64,000 bases of DNA from JAFEDN01 sp965651935 (GCA_965651935.1 CBFGTC010000004.1:62001-126000), one strand, 5' to 3'. Positions 43,027-52,900 are shown, numbered from the stretch's first letter. The notes: generated by a model from the letters alone, not told the origin. Numbers and translations are program-made.

Positions 43027-45822
43027 ATGTCAAAGTCTTATTCGTATTTATCAGGCGCTAACGCGGAATATATTGAACATTTGTTTCAGCAATATTTGCA
43101 AAATCCCCATACCATTGATAGCGAATGGCGTAATTATTTTAGCTCCTTGGAGTCAGGCGAATCACCTTTGAATGCTTCTGAAAGAATTTCTCATCGAGAA
43201 ATACAAGAACAATTCCGTCAATTGGCGCGACAGCCTAAAACCGCCAGTGTGGCGGCTACAGCCATGCCACAGCAAGAAGCAGTAGATCAATTGATAATCG
43301 CTTATCGCCGATTTGGGCATTTGAATGCCAAAGTAAATCCATTGGGATATGAAGAACCTATTGACCCTCGATTGGAATTATCCTATTACCAACTTGGCTC
43401 CGCGCAAATGGAACAATTTTTTTTAACTCGCAATCTTTTACCGCAGCCCAAAGCCACCTTAAAAGAAATTTATCAAACCTTGCGCCAGGTCTATTGCGGA
43501 ACAATCGGAATTGAATATACTCGCATTAGCGACGAAGAAGAGCGGGCCTGGTTGCGTGAATATATGGAAAAACGGTTGCCTAATTTGAGCTTTGACGCCG
43601 CAACCAAACGCAGCATTTTACAAAAACTTAATGCAGCAGATGGCTTGGAAAAATATTTAGAGCGAAAATACACCGCTCAAAAGCGTTTTTCTATTGAAGG
43701 TGCAGACGCACTTATCCCCATGCTGGATGAGCTTGCCAAGCGTGCTTGCGCTTCCGGAGTACGTGAAATTGTAATCGGTATGGCGCACCGTGGCCGTCTC
43801 AATGTGTTGCTCAATACTATGGGTCAGGCTCCTTACGAGTTATTCCAGGAATTTGAAGGCACTAAAGATTATGGGATGACAACCGGAGATGTAAAATACC
43901 ATAACGGTTATTCTGGAAATATGAAAACCGATTCGGGATATATCCACCTATCATTAATGGTCAATCCATCCCATTTAGAATTTGTGAATCCAGTTGTCAT
44001 GGGATCGGTGCGCACACGTCAGGAACGTCAATCCGTTTCCAGCGCAGCTGATCAAGATTATGCGATGGCAGTCATGATCCACGGCGATGCTTCCTTTATT
44101 GGCCAAGGTATCACTCAAGAAACTTTAAGCATGTCCAACACTCGCGGTTATACCGTGGGAGGGTCGATTCATATCATCGCCAATAATCAAGTCGGATTTA
44201 CTACCAGCGATATTCGCGATAGCCGTTCTTCTCGATACTGTTCAGATGCAGCGAAAATGATTGATATGCCCATTCTCCACGTCAATGGCGATGACGTTGA
44301 GGCAGCGGTTAAAGCGGTCCAACTTGCCGTGGATTACCGAGTAAAATTTCATAAAGACGTTCTGATTGATTTGGTCTGCTATCGTCGCCACGGCCATAAT
44401 GAAGCTGATGAACCCCGCGCCACCCAACCGCGGATGTATTCCATTATTGATCAACACCCAGTACCACGTCTGGTCTATGCCGAAAAATTGATTAAAGAAG
44501 AGATTATTAAACCCGAAAAAATTAATCAAATGTGGGAAAACTATCGCATACAATTGGACGAAGGGCATATCGTCGCTCCTGTCGAGCAAGACAATTTTAA
44601 AGAACGATTACCGATTCCAAACTGGTCACCTTTCATTAATCGTAGTTGGACTACTCAAGTCGATACTACCGTTCCGAAAGCACGTTTGATGGAGCTAGGC
44701 AAAAAATGCGTGCAATTGCCCGAGGGTTTTAAATTACAACGCAATGTTCAAATGTTGATGCAATCACGTGAAAAAATGGCGGCTGGAGAATTGCCACTCG
44801 ATTGGGGCTTTGCAGAGACTTTAGCTTATGCTTCGTTATTAACGGAAGATTATCGTATTCGTTTCTCAGGCGAAGATTGCCGCCGGGGGACCTTCTTTCA
44901 TCGCCATGCCGCGGTGTTTGATCAGGAAACCGGTGAAGCGTTTGTGCCTTTAGCTCATTTAGCCTCCAATCAAGCAAGTTTTGATATTTACGACTCACTA
45001 TTGTCTGAAGCGGGAGTGATCGGTTTTGAATACGGTTACGCCATTGCCAACCCCAATGCTTTAGTTATTTGGGAAGCGCAATACGGCGATTTCGTCAATG
45101 TCGCTCAAGTTTTTATTGATCAATTTTTAAGCTCTGCTTGGCAAAAATGGAATCGACTTTGCGGTTTAGTATTACTATTGCCTCATGGTCAGCAAGGCGA
45201 AGGCCCCGAACACACCTCGGCTCGTTTGGAGCGTTTTCTGCAATTATGTGCCCAGGAGAACATGCAAGTGGTCGTGCCCAGTACCCCGGCGCAAATATTC
45301 CATATGCTGCGTCGTCAATTATTGCGACCCTATCGTACACCATTGATCGTGATGAGTCCTAAAAGTTTATTACGTCATAAACTAGCCGTGTCAACTTTCG
45401 ATGAATTAGCCAATGAACAACTAAAATTAGTGATACCTGAAATTGATCCCATTGCCGCAAATAAGGTGCGGAAAGTGATACTATGTTCAGGAAAAATATA
45501 TTATGAGCTGTTAGAAAAGCGCCGCGAGCAAAAACAAGAAGATATCGCCATCATTCGTCTAGAGCAGCTTTATCCTTTTCCAGAACATGAACTCCGAGAA
45601 GCGCTGCAAGTTTATGCTCATGTAAAATCCGTGGTCTGGTGCCAAGAAGAGCCCAAAAATCAAGGCGCTTGGTATATTATGTACGATCGTTTTCTTACCT
45701 GTTTGCCAAAAAAGGCTGAGTTGATTTATGCAGGGCGTGAGCCCATGGCGGCGCCTTCCGGCGGTTATTCGGCATTACATAAAAAACAACAAGCGGCTTT
45801 GATTAAAGACGCTTTAAGTTAA
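43027..45822 (+). CDS. sucA: 2-oxoglutarate dehydrogenase E1
   Basis: Thiamine-dependent decarboxylase of 2-oxoglutarate. 931 residues, normal length. The E2-binding N terminus reads YLSGANAEYIEHLFQQYL. GMAHRGRLNVLLN, the thiamine motif GDASFIGQG ... NNQ and HGQQGEGPEHTSAR are present. It sits 14 bases after sdhB with AGAAAGG upstream of the ATG. Confidence 0.97.
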   Translation: MSKSYSYLSGANAEYIEHLFQQYLQNPHTIDSEWRNYFSSLESGESPLNASERISHREIQEQFRQLARQPKTASVAATAMPQQEAVDQLIIAYRRFGHLNAKVNPLGYEEPIDPRLELSYYQLGSAQMEQFFLTRNLLPQPKATLKEIYQTLRQVYCGTIGIEYTRISDEEERAWLREYMEKRLPNLSFDAATKRSILQKLNAADGLEKYLERKYTAQKRFSIEGADALIPMLDELAKRACASGVREIVIGMAHRGRLNVLLNTMGQAPYELFQEFEGTKDYGMTTGDVKYHNGYSGNMKTDSGYIHLSLMVNPSHLEFVNPVVMGSVRTRQERQSVSSAADQDYAMAVMIHGDASFIGQGITQETLSMSNTRGYTVGGSIHIIANNQVGFTTSDIRDSRSSRYCSDAAKMIDMPILHVNGDDVEAAVKAVQLAVDYRVKFHKDVLIDLVCYRRHGHNEADEPRATQPRMYSIIDQHPVPRLVYAEKLIKEEIIKPEKINQMWENYRIQLDEGHIVAPVEQDNFKERLPIPNWSPFINRSWTTQVDTTVPKARLMELGKKCVQLPEGFKLQRNVQMLMQSREKMAAGELPLDWGFAETLAYASLLTEDYRIRFSGEDCRRGTFFHRHAAVFDQETGEAFVPLAHLASNQASFDIYDSLLSEAGVIGFEYGYAIANPNALVIWEAQYGDFVNVAQVFIDQFLSSAWQKWNRLCGLVLLLPHGQQGEGPEHTSARLERFLQLCAQENMQVVVPSTPAQIFHMLRRQLLRPYRTPLIVMSPKSLLRHKLAVSTFDELANEQLKLVIPEIDPIAANKVRKVILCSGKIYYELLEKRREQKQEDIAIIRLEQLYPFPEHELREALQVYAHVKSVVWCQEEPKNQGAWYIMYDRFLTCLPKKAELIYAGREPMAAPSGGYSALHKKQQAALIKDALS

Positions 45823-45843
45823 TTCATAGTGAGGGGATAAATC

Positions 45844-47088
45844 ATGGCAATTGAAATAAAAGTTCCGGTATTGCCGGAATCTGTCGCCGACGCTACAGTA
45901 GCGAAATGGTATAAAAAACCCGGAGAATCAGTGAAACTGGATGAACAATTGGTAGACTTGGAAACCGATAAAGTCATGATTGAAGTCCCGGCGCCAGCCA
46001 ATGGGGTCTTAACCAGCATTGTTATCTCAGAAGGCCAAACAGTCAAAGCCGGCACGTTATTAGGAATTTTGACTCAAGATGATGCAACAGGCAAAGCTTC
46101 CGCTAAAGCGGAAGATAAACCCAAGGTGGAAAAATCCACTGCTAAACCGGTAGAAACACAGTCCGCCGCTGCAAAAAAAGCACCAGAAAGTGATGCTACT
46201 GCGGATTTAAGTCCCGCTGTTCGGCGGATGATTGCCGAACACAACGTGGATATCAGCCAAATTAAAGCTTCGGGCAAGGACGGGCGTTTAACTAAAGAAG
46301 ACGTGGAAAAACATTTGCAAGAGACCAGTGGAGAAACCTCAACCGCAAGGCAAACTCAAGCTGCCCCTGTCACTATCGGAGCGGAGCGTGGCGAAAAACG
46401 CGTGCCTATGACGCGCTTACGGGCGCGTATTGCAGAGCGCTTAGTGCAATCCCAACATCAAGCCGCCATGTTGACCACTTTTAACGAAATCAATATGCAA
46501 CCGGTCATGGATTTGCGAAAAACTTACCAAGAGCGGTTTGAGAAAACTCATCAAGTCCGTTTAGGATTTATGTCATTTTTTGTAAAAGCGGTGGTTGAAG
46601 CATTAAAGCGTTTCCCTATCATCAACGCTTCTATCGAGGGCACCGATATTATCTATCATAATTATTTTGATATAGGCATTGCTATCGGCGGTGGGCCTAG
46701 AGGATTAGTTGTGCCAATTATTCGTAATGCGGATTTATTAAGCATGGCCGATATTGAAAAAAGTATTCATGATTATGCCGATAAAGTGAAGAATAATAAA
46801 CTGACTATGGAAGACATGAGCGGTGGTACTTTCACCATCACCAATGGTGGGGTTTACGGCTCTATGTTATCTACTCCCATCATTAACCCACCTCAAAGTG
46901 CTATTTTAGGGATGCATAAAATTGCAGAGAGAGCTGTGGTGGAGAAGGGACAAATAGTGGTAAGGCCAGTTATGTTTGTCGCCATGTCCTATGATCATCG
47001 GATTATCGATGGTACCGACTCGGTACAATTTTTAGTAACGATTAAAGAATTATTAGAAGACCCAGCGCGTTTAGTGCTGCAAATTTAA
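45844..47088 (+). CDS. sucB: 2-oxoglutarate dehydrogenase E2
   Basis: Dihydrolipoyl succinyltransferase, 414 residues. One lipoyl domain with Lys43 in ETDKVMIEVPA, an E3-binding domain near 120-157 (LSPAVRRMIAEHNVDISQI), and a catalytic domain with SYDHRIIDGTDS. GAGGGG precedes the ATG. It needs LipA/LipB and the lpd product, both in the window. Confidence 0.97.
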   Translation: MAIEIKVPVLPESVADATVAKWYKKPGESVKLDEQLVDLETDKVMIEVPAPANGVLTSIVISEGQTVKAGTLLGILTQDDATGKASAKAEDKPKVEKSTAKPVETQSAAAKKAPESDATADLSPAVRRMIAEHNVDISQIKASGKDGRLTKEDVEKHLQETSGETSTARQTQAAPVTIGAERGEKRVPMTRLRARIAERLVQSQHQAAMLTTFNEINMQPVMDLRKTYQERFEKTHQVRLGFMSFFVKAVVEALKRFPIINASIEGTDIIYHNYFDIGIAIGGGPRGLVVPIIRNADLLSMADIEKSIHDYADKVKNNKLTMEDMSGGTFTITNGGVYGSMLSTPIINPPQSAILGMHKIAERAVVEKGQIVVRPVMFVAMSYDHRIIDGTDSVQFLVTIKELLEDPARLVLQI

Positions 47089-47101
47089 CGAGATTAAACC
47101 T

Positions 47102-48265
47102 ATGAATTTACACGAATATCAAGCCAAACAACTTTTAAAACAATATAGTGTGCCAGTACCTGCTGGTGAAGTCATTAGAAATGTGGAAAGCGCAGTCAAA
47201 GCGGCTGCCCATATTGGCGGGAACCGTTGGGTAGTTAAAGCCCAAGTTCATGCTGGAGGACGTGGCAAAGCCGGCGGCGTCAAAATTGTGGATAACGAAA
47301 CTGACTTGCAAACGGCAGTAAAAGCTTTACTTGGAACACGCTTAGTGACTTATCAAACAGATTCTCAGGGCCAACCAGTCAATCAAATTTTGATTGAACA
47401 GCCTTCGGAAATTCAACGTGAATTATACTTAGGAGCTGTAATTGACCGTTCTTCTCAAAAAATTGTGTTCATGGCCTCTACCGAAGGGGGAATGGAAATC
47501 GAACAAGTTGCCAAAAATTCTCCCGAAAAAATTCTTACGGTCATTGTGAATCCCACTTTGGGTTTATTGCCCTATCAGTGTCGGGAATTATTTCTGGGAT
47601 TGAATTTAAATACTGCGCAAATGAATGCCTTTACAGATTTATTAATGAATCTGTATAAAATGTTTGTCGAATTGGATTTAAGTCTTTTAGAAATTAACCC
47701 CTTGGTGTTGACTAAAACTGGCGCTTTAATTTGTTTGGACGGTAAAATTAACATTGATGAAAACGCCTTGTACCGCCAACCTTTATTACAAGAGATGCGA
47801 GATCCCACTCAGGAAGACGAACGTGAAAATCGGGCTCAGCAATGGAATTTAAATTACATTGCTTTAGACGGCGACATTGGCTGCATGGTTAATGGCGCCG
47901 GCCTGGCCATGGCGACCATGGATTTAATTAAACTCAATGGTGGTAAACCGGCCAACTTTTTAGATGTAGGTGGCGGAGCAACCGAAGAGCGCGTGAGGGA
48001 AGCATTTAAAATTATTATTTCCGACAAAAACGTGAAAGGAATTTTTGTCAACATATTTGGCGGCATTGTCCGTTGTGATTTAATTGCAGATGGAATTATC
48101 AGTGCCGTTGCTGAAGTGGGCGTTAAAGTCCCGGTAGTAGTGAGATTAGAAGGCAATCGCGCTGATTTAGGCGCTCAAAAATTAGCAGAAAGTGGGTTGA
48201 ATATTGTCGCCATCCAAGGCTTCGCAGAAGCTGCTAAAAAAATTGTCCAACTAACCGGCGTATAA
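47102..48265 (+). CDS. sucC: succinyl-CoA synthetase beta subunit
   Basis: 387 residues. ATP-grasp N terminus MNLHEYQAKQLLKQYSVPVP, VKAQVHAGGRGKAGGVK and the C-terminal CoA-side VNIFGGIVRCDLIADGI. It makes ATP or GTP while converting succinyl-CoA to succinate. 13 bases after sucB. Confidence 0.97.
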   Translation: MNLHEYQAKQLLKQYSVPVPAGEVIRNVESAVKAAAHIGGNRWVVKAQVHAGGRGKAGGVKIVDNETDLQTAVKALLGTRLVTYQTDSQGQPVNQILIEQPSEIQRELYLGAVIDRSSQKIVFMASTEGGMEIEQVAKNSPEKILTVIVNPTLGLLPYQCRELFLGLNLNTAQMNAFTDLLMNLYKMFVELDLSLLEINPLVLTKTGALICLDGKINIDENALYRQPLLQEMRDPTQEDERENRAQQWNLNYIALDGDIGCMVNGAGLAMATMDLIKLNGGKPANFLDVGGGATEERVREAFKIIISDKNVKGIFVNIFGGIVRCDLIADGIISAVAEVGVKVPVVVRLEGNRADLGAQKLAESGLNIVAIQGFAEAAKKIVQLTGV

Positions 48266-48280
48266 AGAAGGTATTAAGAT

Positions 48281-49150
48281 ATGAGCATATTAATCGATAA
48301 AAACACCAAAGTGATTTGCCAGGGCTTTACTGGAAAACAAGGCACATTTCATTCCGAGCAAGCTATTGCTTATGGCACTCAAATGGTTGGAGGGGTAACA
48401 CCGGGAAAAGGCGGTGAGAAACATTTAAATTTACCTGTGTTTAACACGGTGCGTGAAGCAGTTGAAGCAACTCAAGCCGATGCCAGTGTGATTTATGTTC
48501 CAGCGCCCTATTGTAAAGATTCCATCGTGGAAGCAGTGGAAGCAGGAATTAAATTAATCGTCTGTATCACCGAAGGCATTCCTGTCCAAGATATGCTCTT
48601 AGTGAAAAATTTTATAAAAGATACACAATCGCGTCTCATTGGGCCAAATTGCCCTGGGATCATTACCCCCGGAGCGTGCAAAATTGGAATTATGCCGGGT
48701 CATATTCACCAGCCTGGTAGGGTAGGGATAGTCTCTCGTTCAGGCACATTAACCTATGAGGCGGTCAGTCAAACTACTGCTTTGGGCTTAGGTCAAAGCA
48801 CCTGCGTTGGGATTGGCGGTGATCCAATTCCAGGAATGAATTTTATTGATGTTTTATCTTTATTTGAACAAGACCCCCAAACGGAAGCCATCGTAATGGT
48901 GGGAGAAATTGGCGGCAGTGCTGAAGAGGAAGCGGCTGATTTTATTAAACAATTTGTATCTAAACCCGTCGTTTCTTACATCGCGGGGGTAACCGCTCCT
49001 CCGGGTAAACGCATGGGACATGCCGGAGCGATTATTGCTGGAGGCAAAGGCACAGCGGCGGAAAAATTTGCCGCTTTAGAAGCCGCTGGGGTTCGAACCG
49101 TGAAATCACCAGCAGAAATCGGTCAAGCCATTGCTTCCGTATTAAAATAA
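48281..49150 (+). CDS. sucD: succinyl-CoA synthetase alpha subunit
   Basis: 289 residues. The CoA-binding Rossmann fold reads VICQGFTGKQGTFHSEQA; the phosphorylated His lies in GHAGAIIAGGKGTA near the C terminus. AGAAGGTATTAAG precedes the ATG. Last gene of the sdh-suc operon. Confidence 0.97.
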   Translation: MSILIDKNTKVICQGFTGKQGTFHSEQAIAYGTQMVGGVTPGKGGEKHLNLPVFNTVREAVEATQADASVIYVPAPYCKDSIVEAVEAGIKLIVCITEGIPVQDMLLVKNFIKDTQSRLIGPNCPGIITPGACKIGIMPGHIHQPGRVGIVSRSGTLTYEAVSQTTALGLGQSTCVGIGGDPIPGMNFIDVLSLFEQDPQTEAIVMVGEIGGSAEEEAADFIKQFVSKPVVSYIAGVTAPPGKRMGHAGAIIAGGKGTAAEKFAALEAAGVRTVKSPAEIGQAIASVLK

Positions 49151-49160
49151 ATTCCGGGAA

Positions 49161-49198
49161 CTGTGATTCACTAACTGATGGCGCCGCGTGAATCACAG
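49161..49198. terminator. 11-bp inverted repeat between convergent genes
   Basis: CTGTGATTCAC (49161-49171) and GTGAATCACAG (49188-49198) are perfect repeats with a 16-base loop. It lies 10 bases after sucD and reaches into the last codons of the phosphodiesterase gene. There is no T-run, so it may work as a rho-assisted or RNA-stabilising hairpin. Confidence 0.5.
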
Positions 49199-50595
49199 GC
49201 ATTGAGATTGCTGTGTTTTACACAATTTTCATATTTTTTAGTGTTTAAGCAGGCAGTCGCACACCAGTAATAATTCCATTTCCCATGGATAATGGGCTGA
49301 CTCAAAGTATTTACTCCATAAAATCGAATATAATTAGAGCTATACGAACTATTTTTATTAGCTGTGATTTTTTTATAACCCGTAAACAAACCGTCATCTG
49401 GCGTATAAATGGAAGAAAATTGATATTCTTTTTCCCAGTCTTTCGATCCTTTATTATCACGAAGATTTAAATAATAAGTACCAAAATCATGGATCTCAAA
49501 ATTATTATTTTTATATGAATAAATTTTATATGAAGGATTATTGCCAAAAATGGGTGATATGGAAGCGACAAAAGTATCAACAATAATGTTTCCGGTATTA
49601 TTATTTAACACCAAAAAACCGTCCATATGAGTATGACCGGAGAGCACTCCTGTTACCGTAGTATTATATTTTTTAATAATATCGGAAAACGATTTAACAT
49701 AATTTTGGTCCCAAAAAGGCATCACGACGCCGAAAAAATTTTTAGCAGAAGAATACGCGTCAATAGCGGGGGGAATATGGTAGAGAATCCAAGTTTTTTC
49801 TTGAGCTTTACTAATAGTTTCCAATTGTTGTTGCAGCCATTGCAATTGTTCTTGCGCGTTTTTATACAGGCCCGGGCCTTGCGCTTTAGTAGAAAACAAA
49901 ACCGTGTTCAAGACCAAGATATGATCACGGGTACGAGGAATTAAAACATGATAATAACCATTATGGGTAAAGGTGTTCATAAACAAATTTCTATTGACTT
50001 CATCTCGGAACAAGGGTGCCCATTGTTTGGAAATAACTTGATAAAACGAACCATCAGGGATAACGCAATAATCATCGTAGGCACAATCTTTACCTTTATA
50101 AGAATCATGATTGCCGATCAATGAATAAATAGCCCCGCTGGGTGGCATGACTTGTTGCAAAGCCGTGGCCATGTATTGCATGGTATTCTGTACAAATTTT
50201 TCGAAATGTTCACGATTAGTATCTTGGGTGTATTGCACGTATTTAGTGCGGAAGCGGTGCGCTAAAAAATCGCCTAAAATAAACAAATTTTGCGGTTTTT
50301 GCAGTTCTATTTGCTCTAACAAAGAACGAAAAAGCGTGTAATTTGTATTTTCGCCATTAAGAGGTAAAACGTTGTGGTTATATTGCGCTAAGATTTGCGG
50401 CCATTGTCCTGCATTCGATTTATTAAGCTGCATGGCTAAAGGGCAAGGTTTTTGATTTTGACAATCCGCTAAAGGATCCAAATGAATATCACTGATTACC
50501 ATTATTTGATTGACAGTATCATCCGCCTCCAAAGCATGAGCAGAAATGGCTATGCTCAAAGTGCTTAATAAAATTAACAATAATTTACGAAGCAT
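49171..50595 (-). CDS. secreted acid-sphingomyelinase-like phosphodiesterase
   Basis: 474 residues. Signal peptide MLRKLLLILLSTLSIAISAH, cut near residue 21. The calcineurin-like metal sites are complete: VISDIHLDPL (Asp36, His38), ILGDFLAHRF, LIGNHDSYKG, LYHIPPAID and SGHTHMDGF. Cys-rich ends, and the overall layout, resemble eukaryotic acid sphingomyelinase-like phosphodiesterases. It would act in the periplasm or outside the cell on phosphodiesters such as sphingomyelin, or nucleotides. No saposin domain is evident. The substrate is inferred. Confidence 0.78.
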   Translation of the reverse strand: MLRKLLLILLSTLSIAISAHALEADDTVNQIMVISDIHLDPLADCQNQKPCPLAMQLNKSNAGQWPQILAQYNHNVLPLNGENTNYTLFRSLLEQIELQKPQNLFILGDFLAHRFRTKYVQYTQDTNREHFEKFVQNTMQYMATALQQVMPPSGAIYSLIGNHDSYKGKDCAYDDYCVIPDGSFYQVISKQWAPLFRDEVNRNLFMNTFTHNGYYHVLIPRTRDHILVLNTVLFSTKAQGPGLYKNAQEQLQWLQQQLETISKAQEKTWILYHIPPAIDAYSSAKNFFGVVMPFWDQNYVKSFSDIIKKYNTTVTGVLSGHTHMDGFLVLNNNTGNIIVDTFVASISPIFGNNPSYKIYSYKNNNFEIHDFGTYYLNLRDNKGSKDWEKEYQFSSIYTPDDGLFTGYKKITANKNSSYSSNYIRFYGVNTLSQPIIHGKWNYYWCATACLNTKKYENCVKHSNLNACDSRGAIS

Positions 50596-50620
50596 TTTTT
50601 CCTCATTTTAATGACGACGA

Positions 50621-50650
50621 TTGACCTACAATTGCCGATTTTAGTATATT
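50621..50650 (+). promoter_or_regulatory. promoter directly abutting the start codon
   Basis: TTGACC (50621-50626), 18 bases, TATATT (50645-50650). The ATG is at 50658, 7 bases after the -10 box, with no ribosome site between. The message for the lipoyl-like/ankyrin pair would be leaderless or nearly so. Confidence 0.5.
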
Positions 50651-50657
50651 CAAGCTT

Positions 50658-51293
50658 ATGAGTATAGCCGTAAAAACTCCGCCTTTACCACAAGGGGCAA
50701 GCGAAGCCCGCGTCAATTATTGGTTTAAGGCCATCCATGAAGTCGTGGCGCGAGGCGAAGTATTAGTTGAGTTATTAATCCAAGGCAAAGTGGTTCATGT
50801 TCAAGCTCAACAAGCTGGAATTTTAGAGCGAATCTTCTTTCAAACAGGCGAATTTGTCCAGCCGGGTTTTATTTTAGCCTATTTACGCGGCGGTTTACCC
50901 GATTTAACCTGGAATGAAGAAGAAGACACTTTGTACTGGAATATTTATCGCTCTGAGCGTGACGAAAGCAAGGAATATGAATTGCGGCAATTAATTCGCG
51001 CTCAAGAAGGCAAACTGGGGAAAGGTTTTGGTAACAGTTTGGCCCTACCTCAAATAAAGAATAGCAGTCCTGAAGCAGGGGAGGGGTTTGAGTTTGGTCA
51101 AGCTCATCAACAACAATTTAAGAACCATCCCGCTTTTAGAAATACTCAACAAATGTCAGGCGATTTTAAAAATCCGCGTGTGACCACCATTCCCAGCAAT
51201 GAAGCCGCACAACAAGCTCCACAAAATGCACCTAATTTCGCGCCTTCCCCTCGTTTAGGTCCAGGAGCGCCTACTTTAAGGCCCATGAAATAA
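50658..51293 (+). CDS. lipoyl/biotinyl-like domain protein with disordered tail
   Basis: 211 residues. Residues 1-80 resemble the N-terminal lipoyl domain of E2 proteins: ASEARVNYWFKAIHEVVARG, then LVELLIQGKVVHVQAQQAGI and GEFVQPGFILAYL. The usual [ED]xDKA/V turn is replaced by IQGKVVH, so the lysine is absent or moved by one position. The rest (about 110-211) is Gln/Pro/Asn-rich and probably disordered. There is no catalytic domain. It is followed after 3 bases by the AnkH-like gene, so the two form an operon. It could be a scaffold or chaperone-like partner; this is speculative. Confidence 0.65.
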   Translation: MSIAVKTPPLPQGASEARVNYWFKAIHEVVARGEVLVELLIQGKVVHVQAQQAGILERIFFQTGEFVQPGFILAYLRGGLPDLTWNEEEDTLYWNIYRSERDESKEYELRQLIRAQEGKLGKGFGNSLALPQIKNSSPEAGEGFEFGQAHQQQFKNHPAFRNTQQMSGDFKNPRVTTIPSNEAAQQAPQNAPNFAPSPRLGPGAPTLRPMK

Positions 51294-51296
51294 TTT

Positions 51297-52664
51297 ATGT
51301 CGATTTCCGATACCATCATTTATGGTTCATTAAAAGACCTGGAAACCCGACTCCAGCAAGAATCTAAACTGGATTTTGTTGATGAATATGGATTCACCCC
51401 TTTAATACAAACCGCGATTATCAACGATTTAAATAAAGGCGAATTGTTATTGGACCACGGCGCTGATGTGAATATGAGGGATCTTACTGGCGGCAGCGCT
51501 TTACATTGGACGGTAGAAAATAACAACATCATTTTTTCGCGCATGCTTTTGCAACAGGGTGCTGATTCCAATGCTTATACTTTGGGTGGAGAGCCGGTTT
51601 TAGTCAAACCCATTCTGCGACAGCAAAACAATTGCCGTAAATTATTGGTAGATGCAGGAAGCAATATTGATTTTGCGTATGATTATATCAATACCAAATT
51701 ATTGGGACATCGGTTTGAGTTATACGGATATGTAGACATCGTTGACCATCGCGGATATTTTGTAGAAATTGATTTAGAAGGATTTATTTTAGAGTTTACC
51801 ATAGGAATTATTTTAAGATCTTTACAGGACTACCGCGAAAATTTTTCGGCGCGGCACTTAAAAAAATATTTTGATTTAGTGGGCCGATTAATTGATAGCT
51901 TCAAGGTATCGGCCCGTTTGATTCAATTTCAACATTACCAAACGGATATTGAAGCGAATACAGCCATCATTCATGCTAATTTAAAACACGAGCCTTTAAT
52001 TATTCCAATCGCTTATGAAGGCCATGCCATTTCATTTGTAAAAATGGGAAATTTATTAGCCAAATGTGATCGTTCCCATAATGATTTATTTGTGGATAAC
52101 ATAGTGATTTACCAAGTGACCCGCCCGAGCATACTAACCCCTGATTTTTTAACAAATCTGATGTATCGCCCCAAGACCAAATATTTTATTGATGTGGAAT
52201 TGCCGCAAATTTTAGGGTTAAAGCCGGTAAAAAAATTAGTAATTGGTTCGCAAATTAGCGGAAATTGTTCTTGGGCTAATATTGAATCCTGCGTGCCAGT
52301 GATTTGGAGTTTGCTATTTCAAGGCAATGAGCTTGAAGACACCCGAGAAGCATTGGCGTTTTACTATCAATGGTTAGAATGGGATAAGGAGCGTGCTTTA
52401 CAATTTAGTTTACAAGGATTTTCTGACTTAAGCCCAACACGTCAAGCGTCTCGTGCCGCGCTATTGGCTGCGGTTTTATTTCAGCGTTGTAGTGCACAAG
52501 TGCCGACTGATATTGAACGCGCCAAAAAAATTATCCCTATACTTAAAAAACCAGGATTGGATTATATTTTGAAGAGTTATATTGAAGTATATTGTCATCG
52601 CAACCATACCCCAGCAGGTGAGAACTTACAAAAAATTTTGCGATTAAGCGAAAGTTTTTTTTAA
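51297..52664 (+). CDS. AnkH/LegA3-like ankyrin and cysteine-protease-like protein
   Basis: 455 residues. Ankyrin repeats fill about 1-125 (DEYGFTPLIQTAIIND, LLDHGADVNMRD, GGSALHWTVENN, LLQQGADSNAYT). The middle part has His243 in YEGHAISFV and Cys324 in SGNCSWANIES, with Asp258 between; this His-Asp-Cys order fits clan CE-type cysteine proteases. The layout resembles Legionella AnkH (LegA3), an effector secreted by Dot/Icm that, as I recall, has ankyrin repeats plus a protease-like domain. A helical C-terminal third follows. No Dot/Icm gene is in the window. Homology is inferred from layout, not from a search. Confidence 0.72.
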   Translation: MSISDTIIYGSLKDLETRLQQESKLDFVDEYGFTPLIQTAIINDLNKGELLLDHGADVNMRDLTGGSALHWTVENNNIIFSRMLLQQGADSNAYTLGGEPVLVKPILRQQNNCRKLLVDAGSNIDFAYDYINTKLLGHRFELYGYVDIVDHRGYFVEIDLEGFILEFTIGIILRSLQDYRENFSARHLKKYFDLVGRLIDSFKVSARLIQFQHYQTDIEANTAIIHANLKHEPLIIPIAYEGHAISFVKMGNLLAKCDRSHNDLFVDNIVIYQVTRPSILTPDFLTNLMYRPKTKYFIDVELPQILGLKPVKKLVIGSQISGNCSWANIESCVPVIWSLLFQGNELEDTREALAFYYQWLEWDKERALQFSLQGFSDLSPTRQASRAALLAAVLFQRCSAQVPTDIERAKKIIPILKKPGLDYILKSYIEVYCHRNHTPAGENLQKILRLSESFF

Positions 52665-52779
52665 ATGGGTTTTTTAAACAAGGAAGAACCACGAATTGGC
52701 ATTGCCAATGCACAGGATCAACTAATTACTGCTATGCAAGCTGCCTAACATGGCAGAATGGGAAAAGCATCACCCATCC

Positions 52780-52808
52780 TTGAAAACATCCTTACGCTAA
52801 GATAGGAT
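52780..52808 (+). promoter_or_regulatory. tRNA-Lys promoter
   Basis: TTGAAA (52780-52785), 17 bases, TAGGAT (52803-52808), placed 20 bases before the tRNA 5' end. Spacing is ideal. Confidence 0.65.
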
Positions 52809-52827
52809 GTAGTGCAAATTTTATTTT

Positions 52828-52900
<73 letters not shown>

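Noticed and set aside
44242..45362. Several frames opposite and across sucA
   Set aside because: All lie within the conserved sucA coding sequence with no ribosome sites.
52665..52748. 27-codon frame right after the AnkH-like gene (MGFLNKEEPRIG...)
   Set aside because: No ribosome site, no promoter of its own and no recognisable content; it lies just before the tRNA promoter.
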